Notes: generated by a model not told the origin, from the sequence alone. A DNA stretch of 64,000 nt from Betaproteobacteria bacterium HGW-Betaproteobacteria-9 (GCA_002842215.1 PHCC01000001.1:140238-204237); one strand, 5' to 3'; shown: positions 10,463 through 19,973, counted from the stretch's first letter. Program-made: numbers and translations.

Positions 10463-11050
10463 ATGAGCGATCCCCATTTCTCCCTCTGCGTGTACTGCGG
10501 GTCCCGCCCCGGCAGCCAACCCGAATTCACCGAAGCGGCACGGGCAGTGGGTGAGTGGATCGGCCGCCATGGCGGACAACTGGTCTACGGCGGAGGCTGC
10601 AACGGGCTCATGGGCACCGTCGCACAGGCCACGCTGGACGCGGGCGGGCGTGTCGTCGGCGTCATCCCGAAGGCGCTGGTTGACAAGGAGTGGGCGAACC
10701 ACGCCTGCACCGAGCTCCATGTGGTGGAGACCATGCACGATCGCAAGCGCCTGATGGCCGAACACGCCGACGCCTTTCTGGCCCTGCCCGGCGGCATCGG
10801 AACGTTCGAGGAATTCTTCGAGGTCTGGACCTGGCGCCAGCTCGGCTACCACGAAAAGCCCGTGGGACTGCTCAATGTGGCCGGTTACTACGACGGCCTG
10901 ATGCAGTTCCTGCACAGCACCGTCGAGCAGCAGTTCATGGGCACCTGGCAGATGGACCTGATCCGCATGGACACGGACCTGCAGCGTCTGCTGCCGGGCC
11001 TGGTGCAGGACGCCGGCCTGGCGCCGGCCGCGCAGCTCGAAGCGATCTGA
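10463..11050 (+). CDS. LOG family protein (nucleoside 5'-monophosphate phosphoribohydrolase)
   Basis: The 195-residue cytosolic Rossmann-fold protein has the two LOG hallmarks: GGGCNGLMGTVA in the first half, and PGGIGTFEEFFEVWTW at about residues 110-125. Characterised members cleave cytokinin riboside 5'-monophosphates or related nucleotides to the base and ribose 5-phosphate; in bacteria the true substrate is often unknown. ATG at 10463 is preferred over a TTG one codon earlier. It ends 27 bases before the convergent glnB. Confidence 0.92.
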   Translation: MSDPHFSLCVYCGSRPGSQPEFTEAARAVGEWIGRHGGQLVYGGGCNGLMGTVAQATLDAGGRVVGVIPKALVDKEWANHACTELHVVETMHDRKRLMAEHADAFLALPGGIGTFEEFFEVWTWRQLGYHEKPVGLLNVAGYYDGLMQFLHSTVEQQFMGTWQMDLIRMDTDLQRLLPGLVQDAGLAPAAQLEAI

Positions 11051-11077
11051 ACCCGTCGTCGCGCAAGGGGCGCACCG

Positions 11078-11455
<378 letters not shown>

Positions 11456-11505
11456 TTATGCCCAAGGCCTGCACGCACACAGGCCGGCAAGGACAAACCC
11501 GCGCA

Positions 11506-13203
11506 TCAAGCGCGGTACTTGCTGGTGATCGGGTAGCGCCAGTCCTTGCCAAAGCTACGATGGGTCACACGGATGCCCACCGGCGCCTGGCGGCGCTTGT
11601 ACTCGTTGATGCGGATCAGCCGCACCACCTTGTCGACATCGGCCCGGTCAAAGCCATCGGCCACGATGCTGGCCGGGCTCTGATCGTTCTCCATGTAGCG
11701 CTCGATGATGGTGTCGAGCACATCGTATTCGGGCAGGCTGTCCTGGTCCTTCTGGTCGGCCCGCAGTTCGGCACTGGGCGGGCGCGTGATGATGCGTTCG
11801 GGAATCGGGTTCGTCCCGGTGCCATACGGGTCGTGCTTATTGCGCCAGCGCGCCAGGCGGAACACCATGGTCTTGGCCACGTCCTTGATCACCGCAAAGC
11901 CACCCGCCATGTCGCCGTAGAGCGTACAGTAACCGGTCGCCATTTCGCTCTTGTTCCCGGTGGTCAGCACGATACTGCCGAACTTGTTCGACATGGCCAT
12001 GAGCAGCGTGCCGCGGATGCGCGCCTGCAGGTTCTCTTCGGTCGTGTCCTCGGGGCGGCCCTCGAACAGCGGGGCGAGCGAGGCTTTGAAAGCTTCGAAC
12101 TCGGACGCTATGGCGATTTCATCATGGCGCACACCCAGGCGCTCGGCCATGTCGCGTGCATCAATCCAGGAAATGTCGGCCGTGTACGGAGAGGGCATCA
12201 TCACCGTGCGCACTCGGTCCTTGCCCAACGCGTCCACCGCGATGGCCAGCACCAGCGCTGAGTCGATGCCCCCCGAGAGCCCCAGGATGGCACCGGGAAA
12301 ACCGTTCTTGCCCAGGTAATCGCGAACGCCCAAAACCAGCGCGTGCCAGAGATCGGCCTCCAGGCTGTGCGCCCGGTCGGTGGTGGCCTCGATGCACCAG
12401 CCGGCCGGTTCGTGGCTGAAGGCGATGTCGAACAAGGCTTCTTCGAAACTGATGGCACGACCCGCCAGGCGACCGTCTGCGGCCAGCACAAAACTGCGGC
12501 CCTCGAACACGATCTCGTCCTGCCCGCCCACCAGGTGCGCATACACCAGCGGCACACCGGTGGCCAACACACGCTGGCGCATGGTGCCTTCGCGTTCGTT
12601 GCCTTTGCCGGTGTGGAACGGCGACGCGTTGATCACCGCCAGCAGTTCCGCGCCCGAGGCGCGGGCCTCGGCGGCCGGCGCATCGAACCAGGCGTCTTCG
12701 CAGATCAGCAGTCCCACGCGCACGCGATCGCCCTCGGCATCGGTCACATCGAACACGCCAACCCCGTTGCCGGGCACGAAATACCGGCGTTCGTCAAACA
12801 CTTGGTAGTTGGGCAGTTCGCGCTTGGCGTAGCGGTGCACCACCTGGCCGTCACAGAGCACGCTGGCGGCGTTGTACAGGCCCGCCACCGAAACACTGCG
12901 CTCGCGGCGCTCCTCGCCCGCGAGGCTCGGCACGCGCATCGGATGCCCCACCACGATGTGCAGGCCTTTGAGCGCTGCGGTCTCCCCGGCCACGGTTTTC
13001 AGGGCATCATCGCAGGCGTCGATGAACGCGGGCCGCAGAAAAAGGTCTTCGGCCGCATAGCCACACAAGGCCAGTTCGGGCGTGAGCAGCAGGCCGATGC
13101 CGCGGGCGTGGGCATCGCGAGCGGCATCGATGATCTTTCGGGCATTGCCCGCCATGTCACCCACCACAAAGTTCAACTGGGCCACACAGATATTGAGCGT
13201 CAT
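11506..13203 (-). CDS. nadE: Glutamine-dependent NAD+ synthetase
   Basis: The 565-residue two-domain enzyme amidates deamido-NAD to NAD using ammonia from glutamine. Residues 1 to about 260 are a nitrilase-type glutaminase with the catalytic triad visible: Glu in LLTPELALCGY, Lys in AKRELPNYQ, Cys in GLLICEDAWFD. The second half is the ATP-pyrophosphatase domain with LGLSGGIDSALVLAIA and the TTGNKSEMATGYCTLYGDM substrate segment. This is the bacterial dimeric type (NadE2-like) rather than the larger mycobacterial octamer. glnB follows on the same strand. Confidence 0.95.
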   Translation of the reverse strand: MTLNICVAQLNFVVGDMAGNARKIIDAARDAHARGIGLLLTPELALCGYAAEDLFLRPAFIDACDDALKTVAGETAALKGLHIVVGHPMRVPSLAGEERRERSVSVAGLYNAASVLCDGQVVHRYAKRELPNYQVFDERRYFVPGNGVGVFDVTDAEGDRVRVGLLICEDAWFDAPAAEARASGAELLAVINASPFHTGKGNEREGTMRQRVLATGVPLVYAHLVGGQDEIVFEGRSFVLAADGRLAGRAISFEEALFDIAFSHEPAGWCIEATTDRAHSLEADLWHALVLGVRDYLGKNGFPGAILGLSGGIDSALVLAIAVDALGKDRVRTVMMPSPYTADISWIDARDMAERLGVRHDEIAIASEFEAFKASLAPLFEGRPEDTTEENLQARIRGTLLMAMSNKFGSIVLTTGNKSEMATGYCTLYGDMAGGFAVIKDVAKTMVFRLARWRNKHDPYGTGTNPIPERIITRPPSAELRADQKDQDSLPEYDVLDTIIERYMENDQSPASIVADGFDRADVDKVVRLIRINEYKRRQAPVGIRVTHRSFGKDWRYPITSKYRA

Positions 13204-13307
13204 GGAATCGGAAAAACTTGCGAAGAATGGGGAGTTGGACAGAAGCCTTCGGCGCCGGGCGGTGAGGACTTCACGGCCCTGCAGGCAAGGCTCTGCAGGT
13301 CGCTGAC

Positions 13308-14498
13308 ATGGCGAAATTTGATTATGTCACCCGGGTCCTGAACTCGCCGCTGGACGTGCTGGCGTCCGACTGGGACGCCCTGCTGGCCCTGGAGCCAGAC
13401 CCGAGTCCGTTCATGCGCCACGACTACCTCGCAGCGCTGCAGGCCAGCGGCTGCGCCACCGCGGCGACGGGCTGGCAAGCCCGGTTCGTCACGCTGTGGG
13501 TTGGCGACACGCTGCACGCCGCCTGCCCGATGTACCTGAAGCAGCATTCCTACGGCGAATACGTGTTCGACTGGGCCTGGGCCAACGCCTACGAGCAGCA
13601 CGGCCTGCCGTACTACCCCAAGGCGCTGGTGGCGGTACCGTTCACACCCGTGCCCGGCGCCCGGCTGCTGGCGCGCGATCCCGCTGCGCGTGCAGCGCTT
13701 GTGCAAGCGCTGCTGCAACACGCGCGCGATGAAGACCTGTCTTCACTGCACCTGCTGTTCGCACAGCCACAGGACGTGGCGGCCTGCGAACAGGCAGGGA
13801 TGATGTTGCGCCACACAGTGCAGTTTCATTGGCAGAACAGGGGTGTGTCCGACTTCGACCACTTCCTGGCCAGCCTGCAGCAGGAGAAGCGCAAGAAGAT
13901 CCGGCAGGAGCGGCGCAAGGTGGCTGAGGCGGGGGTGACTTTCCGCTGGTCCCGCGGTGCCGACATCAGCTCGAACGACTGGGACTTCTTCTACCGCTGC
14001 TACGAGCGAACTTACCTCGAACACGGCAATGCGCCCTACCTGAACCGCGATTTCTTCCACCGTCTGGCCCGTTCGGCGCCCGAAAACTGGCTGCTGTTCG
14101 TGGGCGAACGCGAGGGTCGGCCGATGGCCGCCAGCCTGATTGGCATCGACGCCGTGCGCGGTGTGGCCTATGGCCGTTATTGGGGCGCACTCGAACGGGT
14201 GGATTGCCTGCACTTCGAGGCCTGCTACTACCAGCCCCTGGCCTGGTGCATCGAACACGGTTTCCAGCGCTTCGAGGGCGGCGCCCAGGGCGAACACAAA
14301 ATGGCGCGCGCCCTGCTGCCGGTTCGAACCACCAGCGCTCACTGGCTGGCCCATCCCGCCTTCGCCGATGCGGTGGAGCGCTTTCTGCAGCGCGAGGGTG
14401 ATGGCATCGGACAGTACCTCGAACACCTGTCCCAGCGCAGCCCGCTCAAGGTAACAGCCGCATCAACGGACGCACCCGTACCCCACAATAGAGAATGA
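13308..14498 (+). CDS. FemAB-like (peptidoglycan-related) acyltransferase, COG3146 type
   Basis: The 396-residue cytosolic protein belongs to the GNAT-fold FemAB_like group. Visible landmarks are EPDPSPFMRHDYLAALQASGC at the start, CPMYLKQHSYGEYVFDW, the lysine/arginine helix LQQEKRKKIRQERRKV, and the C-terminal HFEACYYQPLAWCIE and FEGGAQGEHKMARALLPV. FemAB relatives add amino acids to peptidoglycan precursors, but this branch is uncharacterised. It lies 103 bases upstream of the bactofilin operon on the same strand, which may mean a shared cell-envelope role (inference). Confidence 0.85.
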   Translation: MAKFDYVTRVLNSPLDVLASDWDALLALEPDPSPFMRHDYLAALQASGCATAATGWQARFVTLWVGDTLHAACPMYLKQHSYGEYVFDWAWANAYEQHGLPYYPKALVAVPFTPVPGARLLARDPAARAALVQALLQHARDEDLSSLHLLFAQPQDVAACEQAGMMLRHTVQFHWQNRGVSDFDHFLASLQQEKRKKIRQERRKVAEAGVTFRWSRGADISSNDWDFFYRCYERTYLEHGNAPYLNRDFFHRLARSAPENWLLFVGEREGRPMAASLIGIDAVRGVAYGRYWGALERVDCLHFEACYYQPLAWCIEHGFQRFEGGAQGEHKMARALLPVRTTSAHWLAHPAFADAVERFLQREGDGIGQYLEHLSQRSPLKVTAASTDAPVPHNRE

Positions 14499-14526
14499 AG
14501 GCGCCTGAGAGACCGAAAACCAGGAC

Positions 14527-14545
14527 GTGCTTCGCACCGAAGCAC
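14527..14545 (+). other. Perfect hairpin before the bactofilin operon
   Basis: GTGCTTCG-CAC-CGAAGCAC is a perfect 8-bp stem with a 3-nt loop in the 103-base gap after the FemAB-like gene. A weaker T-rich stretch (CTTTTG) follows 15 bases later. It could be a leaky terminator for the upstream gene or a leader structure. Confidence 0.5.
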
Positions 14546-14575
14546 CCCTTGGGCGCTGTCTTTTGTAGTATTTAG

Positions 14576-14592
14576 TTACACACTTGTTACAC
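14576..14592 (+). promoter_or_regulatory. Tandem TTACAC repeats upstream of the bactofilin operon
   Basis: TTACAC occurs at 14576-14581 and again at 14587-14592, an 11-base step that puts both on the same DNA face, ending nine bases before the first operon ATG. The second copy could double as a -10 (TACACT) for a -35 at 14563 (TTGTAG). Related GTTACA/GTTACC strings lie upstream of the fourth bactofilin gene at 48145 and 48193. Confidence 0.35.
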
Positions 14593-14601
14593 TCACCCCG
14601 C

Positions 14602-14919
14602 ATGGACGAAGCCGACGCCTTTTTCACCCAGACCATTGTGGGCGCGCCCTTCACGGTCCTGCTCGGCCGTCGCATCCAGCCGGGTTCTGCTGAGCGCCAG
14701 GGCCTTGAAATCAACCCGACCACCGGTGAAAGCCGCCTGACCCGCGTCTGGCAAGAGTGGATCGTGCTCAGCCATGCCTGCGATCCGGTGGGCCAATCCC
14801 GTCAGCGGCCCGGCCGCCTGCGGCGCCTTCTGGAACGCCACGCCTTCTGGATCGGAGTCCTGGGCCTGCTGTCGTTGGCGGGGTCCCTCGTTGTCTGGGG
14901 GATCACGCAATGGAGCTGA
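14602..14919 (+). CDS. Small one-pass membrane protein, first gene of the bactofilin operon
   Basis: I do not recognise this 105-residue protein. It has a soluble N-terminal part of about 80 residues (DEADAFFTQTIVGAPFTVLL, EINPTTGESRLTRVWQEWI), a basic stretch RPGRLRRLLERHAF, and one C-terminal transmembrane helix (WIGVLGLLSLAGSLVVWGI), giving a tail-anchored look with the N-terminus inside. Its stop codon overlaps the next start by 10 bases, so it is translationally coupled to a bactofilin. A likely role is to hold bactofilin filaments at the membrane (inference from context). The ATG at 14602 is the first in a plausible position. Confidence 0.75.
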   Translation: MDEADAFFTQTIVGAPFTVLLGRRIQPGSAERQGLEINPTTGESRLTRVWQEWIVLSHACDPVGQSRQRPGRLRRLLERHAFWIGVLGLLSLAGSLVVWGITQWS

Positions 14920-15350
14920 AGACCCCGCAGGACACCCTCACGCTCGATCCTATCGCGATGAACGTGGTCAGTCGCGTGGCGGCGGGCAGCCGGCTCAGCG
15001 GCGAACTCCAGTTCGAAGGCGGCCTGCTGGTGCAGGGCGAGATCTCGGGTCATATCCGGATCAATGGGCGGCTGATCGTCTGGACCGGGGGCGTGGTGCG
15101 TGGGCGTGTGAAGGTGCTTGGTGATCTCTACCTGTTCGGACAACTGGGTGACACCGGTGCCAGCCCGCAAGACACCAGCCTGGAATGCACCGGCATGGCC
15201 TATGTGTCCAAGACCGCCGTGTCCACGGGCACGCTGCTGGCCAGACGCTTGCAACTCTACGAGGGTGCTGACTTGCAGGGGCCGTTCAAGACGCTCAAAC
15301 TCGGCGACAACCTGCCGGTGCTGCACGATGTGCTCACCGCCCCCCGTTGA
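14910..15350 (+). CDS. Bactofilin family protein 1 of the operon
   Basis: The 146-residue protein is mostly the bactofilin beta-helix domain: SRLSGELQFEGGLLVQGEISGHIRI opens the repeat ladder, followed by GGVVRGRVKVLGDLYLFGQL and later rungs to about residue 135. Bactofilins polymerise without nucleotides into cytoskeletal filaments, often on the inner membrane, and organise wall enzymes, stalks or polar machines. This copy has an unusually long second half (VSKTAVSTGTLLARRLQLYEGADL) that keeps the glycine/hydrophobic rung pattern. The ATG overlaps the upstream gene. Confidence 0.85.
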   Translation: MELKTPQDTLTLDPIAMNVVSRVAAGSRLSGELQFEGGLLVQGEISGHIRINGRLIVWTGGVVRGRVKVLGDLYLFGQLGDTGASPQDTSLECTGMAYVSKTAVSTGTLLARRLQLYEGADLQGPFKTLKLGDNLPVLHDVLTAPR

Positions 15351-15369
15351 ACCGCCCGAGTCCGCCACC

Positions 15370-15975
15370 ATGCCGCCCCTGAAAGCCCATCGTTATCAGA
15401 ACCCCGACCGCCATCTGGAACAAGACATGGAAAACCAAGACATGAACGCCAACAGCCAGACGCCCAATACCAGCGAGGGCTACTACGAGCCGGGCAACGC
15501 CGCAGTCGACAGTGGTCAGACGCTCGAAGTGGACGTCGGCAACGCCATGCCGCCGAGCCAGCCCAGCCACCTGCCCTTGCTGCAGCCCACGCCGCTGTCG
15601 GGTGCGGCTGGCGAAGCCCTTGAAACGAACCCGGCGCGCAGCATGGTGGCCGAAGGCATGCACTTTGTAGGCAACGCCCTGCTACGCGGCCCCTGCAGCG
15701 TTGCCGGTCTGGTGGAAGGCAACCTGACGCAGGCCCCTGACGCCACGGTGGCGGTCGTCGTGACCGAAACCGGTCGCGTCAAGGGCGACATCACCGCACA
15801 GAAGATCTCGGTCATGGGCCACACCGATGGCATCCTGGACTCCGGTCAGGGCGAAGTGGCCCTGCACGACACCGCCAGCGTGCACGGTCTGGTGCGCTAC
15901 GGGCGCATCCAGGTCAACGGCGCCGACCTCAATGCCACGCTGGAGCGTGTGGCGATCCAGAAGTCGGGGGCCTGA
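15370..15975 (+). CDS. Bactofilin family protein 2 of the operon
   Basis: Up to 201 residues. The first 80-100 are a disordered Gln/Asn/Pro-rich region, and the bactofilin domain follows from about residue 95: GMHFVGNALLRGPCSVAGLVEGNL, then ETGRVKGDITAQKISVMGHTDG and VHGLVRYGRIQV. A second possible start at 15427 has a better ribosome site (GGAA seven bases upstream) and would give 182 residues; both keep the whole domain. It sits 19 bases after bactofilin 1. The long N-terminal linker differs from both sister copies, which suggests distinct partners rather than simple duplication. Confidence 0.83.
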   Translation: MPPLKAHRYQNPDRHLEQDMENQDMNANSQTPNTSEGYYEPGNAAVDSGQTLEVDVGNAMPPSQPSHLPLLQPTPLSGAAGEALETNPARSMVAEGMHFVGNALLRGPCSVAGLVEGNLTQAPDATVAVVVTETGRVKGDITAQKISVMGHTDGILDSGQGEVALHDTASVHGLVRYGRIQVNGADLNATLERVAIQKSGA

Positions 15976-15984
15976 CGGTTTTCC

Positions 15985-16539
15985 ATGCTGTGGCGTCAAC
16001 CTCCACAAACCCTCCTGATTCCGCAAACCGCACCCGTGCCGGACGCCGAAGCCTTGCGCCGCGCGGTGCTGCAAGCGAGCTGGCGGCGCGATCGCTGGGT
16101 CGCGCGCCGGCGCGTGTGGTTGCGCTGGCTGGTCTGGGTGACCGGGCGTTACCTGTTGCCGGCCCTGCTGGTCTTCGGCCTGGGCGCCTGGCTCTGGCTG
16201 GGGGTGTTGCCGGGCATGGGCAACCCGCTGGACCAACTGACCCGGATCCAGAAACCCACCGCCAGCCCCGCACCGGCCGCCCCACCAACGCACAAGGCTG
16301 TGCCCGAACCTGCCACATTGCCGCCGCCTTCATCGGCCGAGCCAGAAGAGTTTGTCAGCTACAGCCCGGAAGGCGAAGAATTGCCTGTGCCCCTGGCCCT
16401 TCGGTTCGAATCGCGCTGGGCGACCACAGTCAGCGACAGCGACAAGCTCACCACCACCGTGTCCGCTGAGCCCGACACACCCACCCCGATCCAACCGCAT
16501 CTGAAACCCGAAAACTGGTTGCACAGCAAGGAGCCCTGA
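15985..16539 (+). CDS. One-pass membrane protein with proline-rich tail, in the bactofilin operon
   Basis: I do not recognise this 184-residue protein. The N-terminal 50 residues are strongly basic (LRRAVLQASWRRDRWVARRR) and presumably cytosolic. One transmembrane helix follows at about 52-75 (YLLPALLVFGLGAWLWLGVL), then an exported proline/alanine-rich tail of about 105 residues rich in Thr and Glu. It starts 9 bases after bactofilin 2 and ends 4 bases before bactofilin 3. The layout suggests a bridge from a cytosolic bactofilin scaffold through the membrane to the periplasm (inference). Confidence 0.75.
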   Translation: MLWRQPPQTLLIPQTAPVPDAEALRRAVLQASWRRDRWVARRRVWLRWLVWVTGRYLLPALLVFGLGAWLWLGVLPGMGNPLDQLTRIQKPTASPAPAAPPTHKAVPEPATLPPPSSAEPEEFVSYSPEGEELPVPLALRFESRWATTVSDSDKLTTTVSAEPDTPTPIQPHLKPENWLHSKEP

Positions 16540-16543
16540 CCCC

Positions 16544-16948
16544 ATGAACAACAATCCCGCTTCCACCCGCCTCGTCCCGGCCGAACGCCTCACGGCCATC
16601 ACCAGCCTGATCGCCGAAGGCGCCGTGTTCGACGGCAACTTCCACACCACGCGCGACCAGGGCATCAAGGTCGATGGCCAGCTCAAGGGCAACATCACCT
16701 TCGAAACCGGCGGGACGCTGCATGTGGGCGCCACGGGCGTGATCGAAAACACCCGCCTGGAAGCGGATTACGTGTTTATCGAAGGCAAGGTGATCGGCAC
16801 TGTGATCGCGCGCAAGGCGCTGGAGATCACCGGCTCGGCCACGCTGATCGGCGACGCCAGCTACGACGAAATGATCGACATGCACCCGCGTGCCCGCGTG
16901 CGCGGCAAGATCGAATACCGCGGCGACATTGACGCGGCGCAGTCCTGA
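16544..16948 (+). CDS. Bactofilin family protein 3 of the operon
   Basis: The 134-residue protein is the most canonical bactofilin of the operon: short N-terminal tail, then ITSLIAEGAVFDGNFHT, IKVDGQLKGNITFETGGTLHVG, EADYVFIEGKVIGTVIARKALEI and a short tail with MHPRARVRGKIEYRG. Unlike copies 1 and 2 it has little outside the beta-helix core. It ends the operon 29 bases before a strong terminator. The preceding gene's last codons carry its ribosome site (AAGGAG). Confidence 0.92.
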   Translation: MNNNPASTRLVPAERLTAITSLIAEGAVFDGNFHTTRDQGIKVDGQLKGNITFETGGTLHVGATGVIENTRLEADYVFIEGKVIGTVIARKALEITGSATLIGDASYDEMIDMHPRARVRGKIEYRGDIDAAQS

Positions 16949-16970
16949 TCCCACTTCCGGGAACACCATG

Positions 16971-17005
16971 AAAAAAGCCTGCCAGATCGCTCTGGCAGGC
17001 TTTTT
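16971..17005. terminator. Strong bidirectional intrinsic terminator
   Basis: GCCTGCCAG (16977-16985) and CTGGCAGGC (16992-17000) make a perfect 9-bp stem with a 6-nt loop, flanked by six A before and five T after. It ends both the bactofilin operon (plus) and ppa (minus). Confidence 0.95.
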
Positions 17006-17045
17006 GTTCTGAGGCACCGCCCCGCGGCGGGGTCTTCAATGGCTA

Positions 17046-17582
17046 TCAGGCCGCCTTGGCGTTGTAGGCGGCGATACCGTCCAGGATTTCCTTGTGCGCG
17101 GAAGCCTTGTCTTCCCAGCCCTGAACCTTGACCCACTTGCCCGGCTCCAGGTCCTTGTAGTGCTCGAAGAAATGTTCGATGGCCTTGAGGCGCATCGGGT
17201 TCAGGTCTTCGGGTTTCTGCCAGCGGCTGTAGAGCGACAGGATCTTGTCGGTCGGCACGGCCAGCACCTTGCCGTCTTCGCCGGCTTCGTCCGTCATTTT
17301 CAGGATGCCGATGGCGCGACAAGGCACCACCACACCAGGAATCAGCGGCACGGGCGTGATCACCAGCACGTCCACCGGGTCGCCGTCACCCGACAGGGTC
17401 TTGGGCACGTAACCGTAGTTGGTCGGGTAGTGCATGGCGGTGCTCATGAAACGGTCCACGAAGATCGCGCCGGTTTCCTTGTCCACTTCGTACTTGATCG
17501 GATCGGCGTTCATCGGGATCTCGATGATCACATTGAACGACTCGGGAACATTCTTGCCAGGGGTGACGTTGTCGAGAGACAT
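17046..17582 (-). CDS. ppa: Soluble inorganic pyrophosphatase (family I)
   Basis: Ppa hydrolyses cytosolic PPi to two phosphates, pulling biosynthetic reactions forward. The 178-residue protein has the family I active site: [39 protein letters not shown] with the three metal-binding aspartates, and [12 protein letters not shown] near the end. The ATG at 17582 matches the conserved N-terminus and rules out a longer in-frame start. It is divergent from hppA, so the two alternative ways of destroying PPi share one 308-base intergenic region. Confidence 0.96.
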   Translation of the reverse strand: MSLDNVTPGKNVPESFNVIIEIPMNADPIKYEVDKETGAIFVDRFMSTAMHYPTNYGYVPKTLSGDGDPVDVLVITPVPLIPGVVVPCRAIGILKMTDEAGEDGKVLAVPTDKILSLYSRWQKPEDLNPMRLKAIEHFFEHYKDLEPGKWVKVQGWEDKASAHKEILDGIAAYNAKAA

Positions 17583-17890
17583 GGGGTTTTCTGAGAGTTG
17601 ATGAATCGGAAGCGGCCACGTGTGCACAGGCATGGCGCACGGAACCCGAACGGATGGGCGCAAACGGTGCGCGCATGGGCAGGATTTACCCTGATTTTAC
17701 TGATCCCAGCCTTACTTCCTGATCCATATCATTTCCCAAATGAAGCAATTCCCGCTAAATTCCAGCCGTTGGCCAATCGCCCTGCCGTGCTGCACCACCT
17801 GTAGCACTAGGACACGAGGAAGCAACGCAGCGGGGGCCATCCTCAAAGCGTTGCCCCCTCCAAGTCAAAACGAATGAGCAGGAGTAATCT
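17583..17890. other. Divergent ppa/hppA intergenic region
   Basis: This 308-base region holds the start signals of both pyrophosphatase genes. Its middle (17690-17760) is AT-rich compared with the surroundings and probably contains promoters, but I see no convincing -35/-10 pair in either direction. The hppA side carries two hairpin-forming stretches: GTGCT/AGCAC (17787-17807) and the alternative stems described at 17822-17858. Confidence 0.5.
17822..17858 (+). promoter_or_regulatory. Structured 5' leader of hppA with alternative stems
   Basis: GCAACGC (17822-17828) can pair with GCGTTGC (17848-17854), while GGGGGC (17832-17837) can pair with GCCCCC (17853-17858). The two downstream arms share two bases and the pairings interlock, so they are mutually exclusive or form a pseudoknot. 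The element ends 32 bases before the hppA start codon. Confidence 0.35.
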
Positions 17891-19954
17891 ATGGTTGGAC
17901 AATCTGCGCTGATCTTTGCGCTGGTGTGTGGACTCGTGGCCGTGGCATACGGTTTCTGGTCCCGAAGCTGGATTCTTTCTCAGGACGCGGGCAACGCCCG
18001 CATGCAGGAAATCGCCGGGGCCATCCAGACCGGCGCTGCCGCCTACCTCGCCCGACAGTACAAGACCATTGCCATCGTGGGCGTGGTGCTGGCCATCCTC
18101 ATCGGTGTCTTCCTCGACAGCACGACCGCCATCGGCTTCGTGCTCGGCGCGGTGCTTTCGGGCGCCTGCGGCTTCATCGGCATGAACGTCTCGGTGAAAG
18201 CCAACGTGCGCACGGCACAGGCCGCCACCCGGGGCATTGGCCCGGCACTGGACGTGGCCTTCCGTGGCGGCGCCATCACCGGCATGCTGGTGGTCGGCCT
18301 GGGCCTGCTGGGCGTGGCCGGTTTCTTCTGGTTCCTGGTCGGCAACGGCAACCTGACGCCCGACAAGAACCTGGCCAACCTGCTCAACCCGCTGATCGGT
18401 TTCGCCTTCGGCTCCTCGCTCATTTCCATCTTTGCCCGTCTGGGCGGCGGCATCTTCACCAAGGGCGCCGACGTGGGCGCCGACCTGGTGGGCAAGGTCG
18501 AGGCCGGCATTCCGGAGGACGACCCGCGCAACCCGGCCGTGATCGCCGACAACGTGGGCGACAACGTCGGCGACTGCGCCGGGATGGCGGCCGACCTGTT
18601 CGAGACCTACGCGGTGACACTGATCGCCACCATGGTGCTGGGCGCCCTGATGGTGACGGTGGCCCCGATGCAGGCGGTGCTCTACCCCCTGGTGCTGGGT
18701 GGTGTATCGATCATCGCGTCCATCATCGGCTGCTTCTTCGTGAAGGCCAGCCCGGGCATGAAAAACGTGATGCCCGCGCTGTACAAGGGCCTGGCGATTG
18801 CCGGTGTGCTCTCGCTGATTGCCTTTTACTTCGTGACCGCATGGATCATGCCGGACAACGCGATCAGTGACAGTGGCAGCCAGCTGCGCCTGTGGGGCGC
18901 CTGCGCCGTGGGCCTGATCCTGACGGCGGCCCTGGTCTGGATCACCGAGTTCTACACCGGCACCCAGTATTCACCGGTCAAACACATCGCACAGGCCTCC
19001 ACCACCGGCCACGGCACCAACATCATTGCGGGCCTGGGTGTGTCCATGCGCTCCACTGCCTGGCCAGTGCTGTGTGTGTGCATCGCCATCATCGCGGCCT
19101 ACACGCTGGGCGGCTTGTACGGCATCGCCATCGCTGCCACCTCCATGCTGAGCATGGCCGGCATCGTGGTGGCCCTGGACGCCTACGGCCCCATCACCGA
19201 CAACGCCGGTGGCATCGCCGAGATGGCCGAGCTGCCCAGCAGCGTGCGCGATGTGACCGACCCGCTGGACGCCGTGGGCAACACCACCAAGGCCGTGACC
19301 AAGGGCTACGCCATCGGCTCGGCCGGTCTGGCCGCGCTGGTGCTGTTTGCCGACTACACCCACAAACTCGAAACCTACGGCCACCAGATCAGCTTCGACC
19401 TGAGCAACCCGATGGTGATCGTCGGCCTGTTCATCGGCGGCATGATCCCCTACCTCTTCGGTGCCATGGCCATGGAGGCGGTGGGTCGCGCCGCGGGCGC
19501 CGTGGTGGTCGAGGTGCGCCGCCAGTTCAAGGAGATCCCCGGCATCATGGAAGGCACGGCCAAACCCGAGTACGGCCGCGCAGTCGACATGCTGACCACC
19601 GCGGCCATCAAGGAAATGGTGATTCCCTCGCTGCTGCCGGTGGTGGCGCCGATCCTGGTGGGCGTGTTCCTCGGTCCCCAGGCCCTGGGCGGTCTGCTCA
19701 TGGGCACCATCGTGACCGGCCTGTTTGTGGCCATCTCCATGTGCACCGGCGGTGGTGCCTGGGACAACGCCAAGAAATACATCGAAGACGGCCACCACGG
19801 TGGCAAGGGCAGCGAAGCCCACAAGGCGGCCGTGACCGGTGACACCGTGGGTGATCCCTACAAGGACACCGCCGGCCCGGCCGTGAACCCCCTGATCAAG
19901 ATCATCAACATCGTGGCCCTGCTGATCGTGCCGCTGCTGCCCATGGCCGCCTGA
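17891..19954 (+). CDS. hppA: Proton-pumping membrane pyrophosphatase, K+-independent
   Basis: HppA uses the energy of PPi hydrolysis to pump H+ across the inner membrane. The 687-residue polytopic protein has about 16 hydrophobic helices. Substrate motifs are intact: [39 protein letters not shown], and near the C-terminus [13 protein letters not shown] and [13 protein letters not shown]. In [14 protein letters not shown] the residue that sets potassium dependence is Lys, as in K+-independent H+-PPases. GGAGT lies nine bases before the ATG. It is divergent from ppa and ends in its own terminator. Confidence 0.97.
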   Translation: MVGQSALIFALVCGLVAVAYGFWSRSWILSQDAGNARMQEIAGAIQTGAAAYLARQYKTIAIVGVVLAILIGVFLDSTTAIGFVLGAVLSGACGFIGMNVSVKANVRTAQAATRGIGPALDVAFRGGAITGMLVVGLGLLGVAGFFWFLVGNGNLTPDKNLANLLNPLIGFAFGSSLISIFARLGGGIFTKGADVGADLVGKVEAGIPEDDPRNPAVIADNVGDNVGDCAGMAADLFETYAVTLIATMVLGALMVTVAPMQAVLYPLVLGGVSIIASIIGCFFVKASPGMKNVMPALYKGLAIAGVLSLIAFYFVTAWIMPDNAISDSGSQLRLWGACAVGLILTAALVWITEFYTGTQYSPVKHIAQASTTGHGTNIIAGLGVSMRSTAWPVLCVCIAIIAAYTLGGLYGIAIAATSMLSMAGIVVALDAYGPITDNAGGIAEMAELPSSVRDVTDPLDAVGNTTKAVTKGYAIGSAGLAALVLFADYTHKLETYGHQISFDLSNPMVIVGLFIGGMIPYLFGAMAMEAVGRAAGAVVVEVRRQFKEIPGIMEGTAKPEYGRAVDMLTTAAIKEMVIPSLLPVVAPILVGVFLGPQALGGLLMGTIVTGLFVAISMCTGGGAWDNAKKYIEDGHHGGKGSEAHKAAVTGDTVGDPYKDTAGPAVNPLIKIINIVALLIVPLLPMAA

Positions 19955-19973
19955 CCCGCGGGCTGGATCACCC

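Noticed and set aside
14495..14565. Possible riboswitch before the bactofilin operon (GGCGCCTGAGAGAC and hairpin)
   Set aside because: No match to a riboswitch consensus I know (TPP, glycine, SAM, c-di-GMP were considered); only the perfect hairpin is supported.
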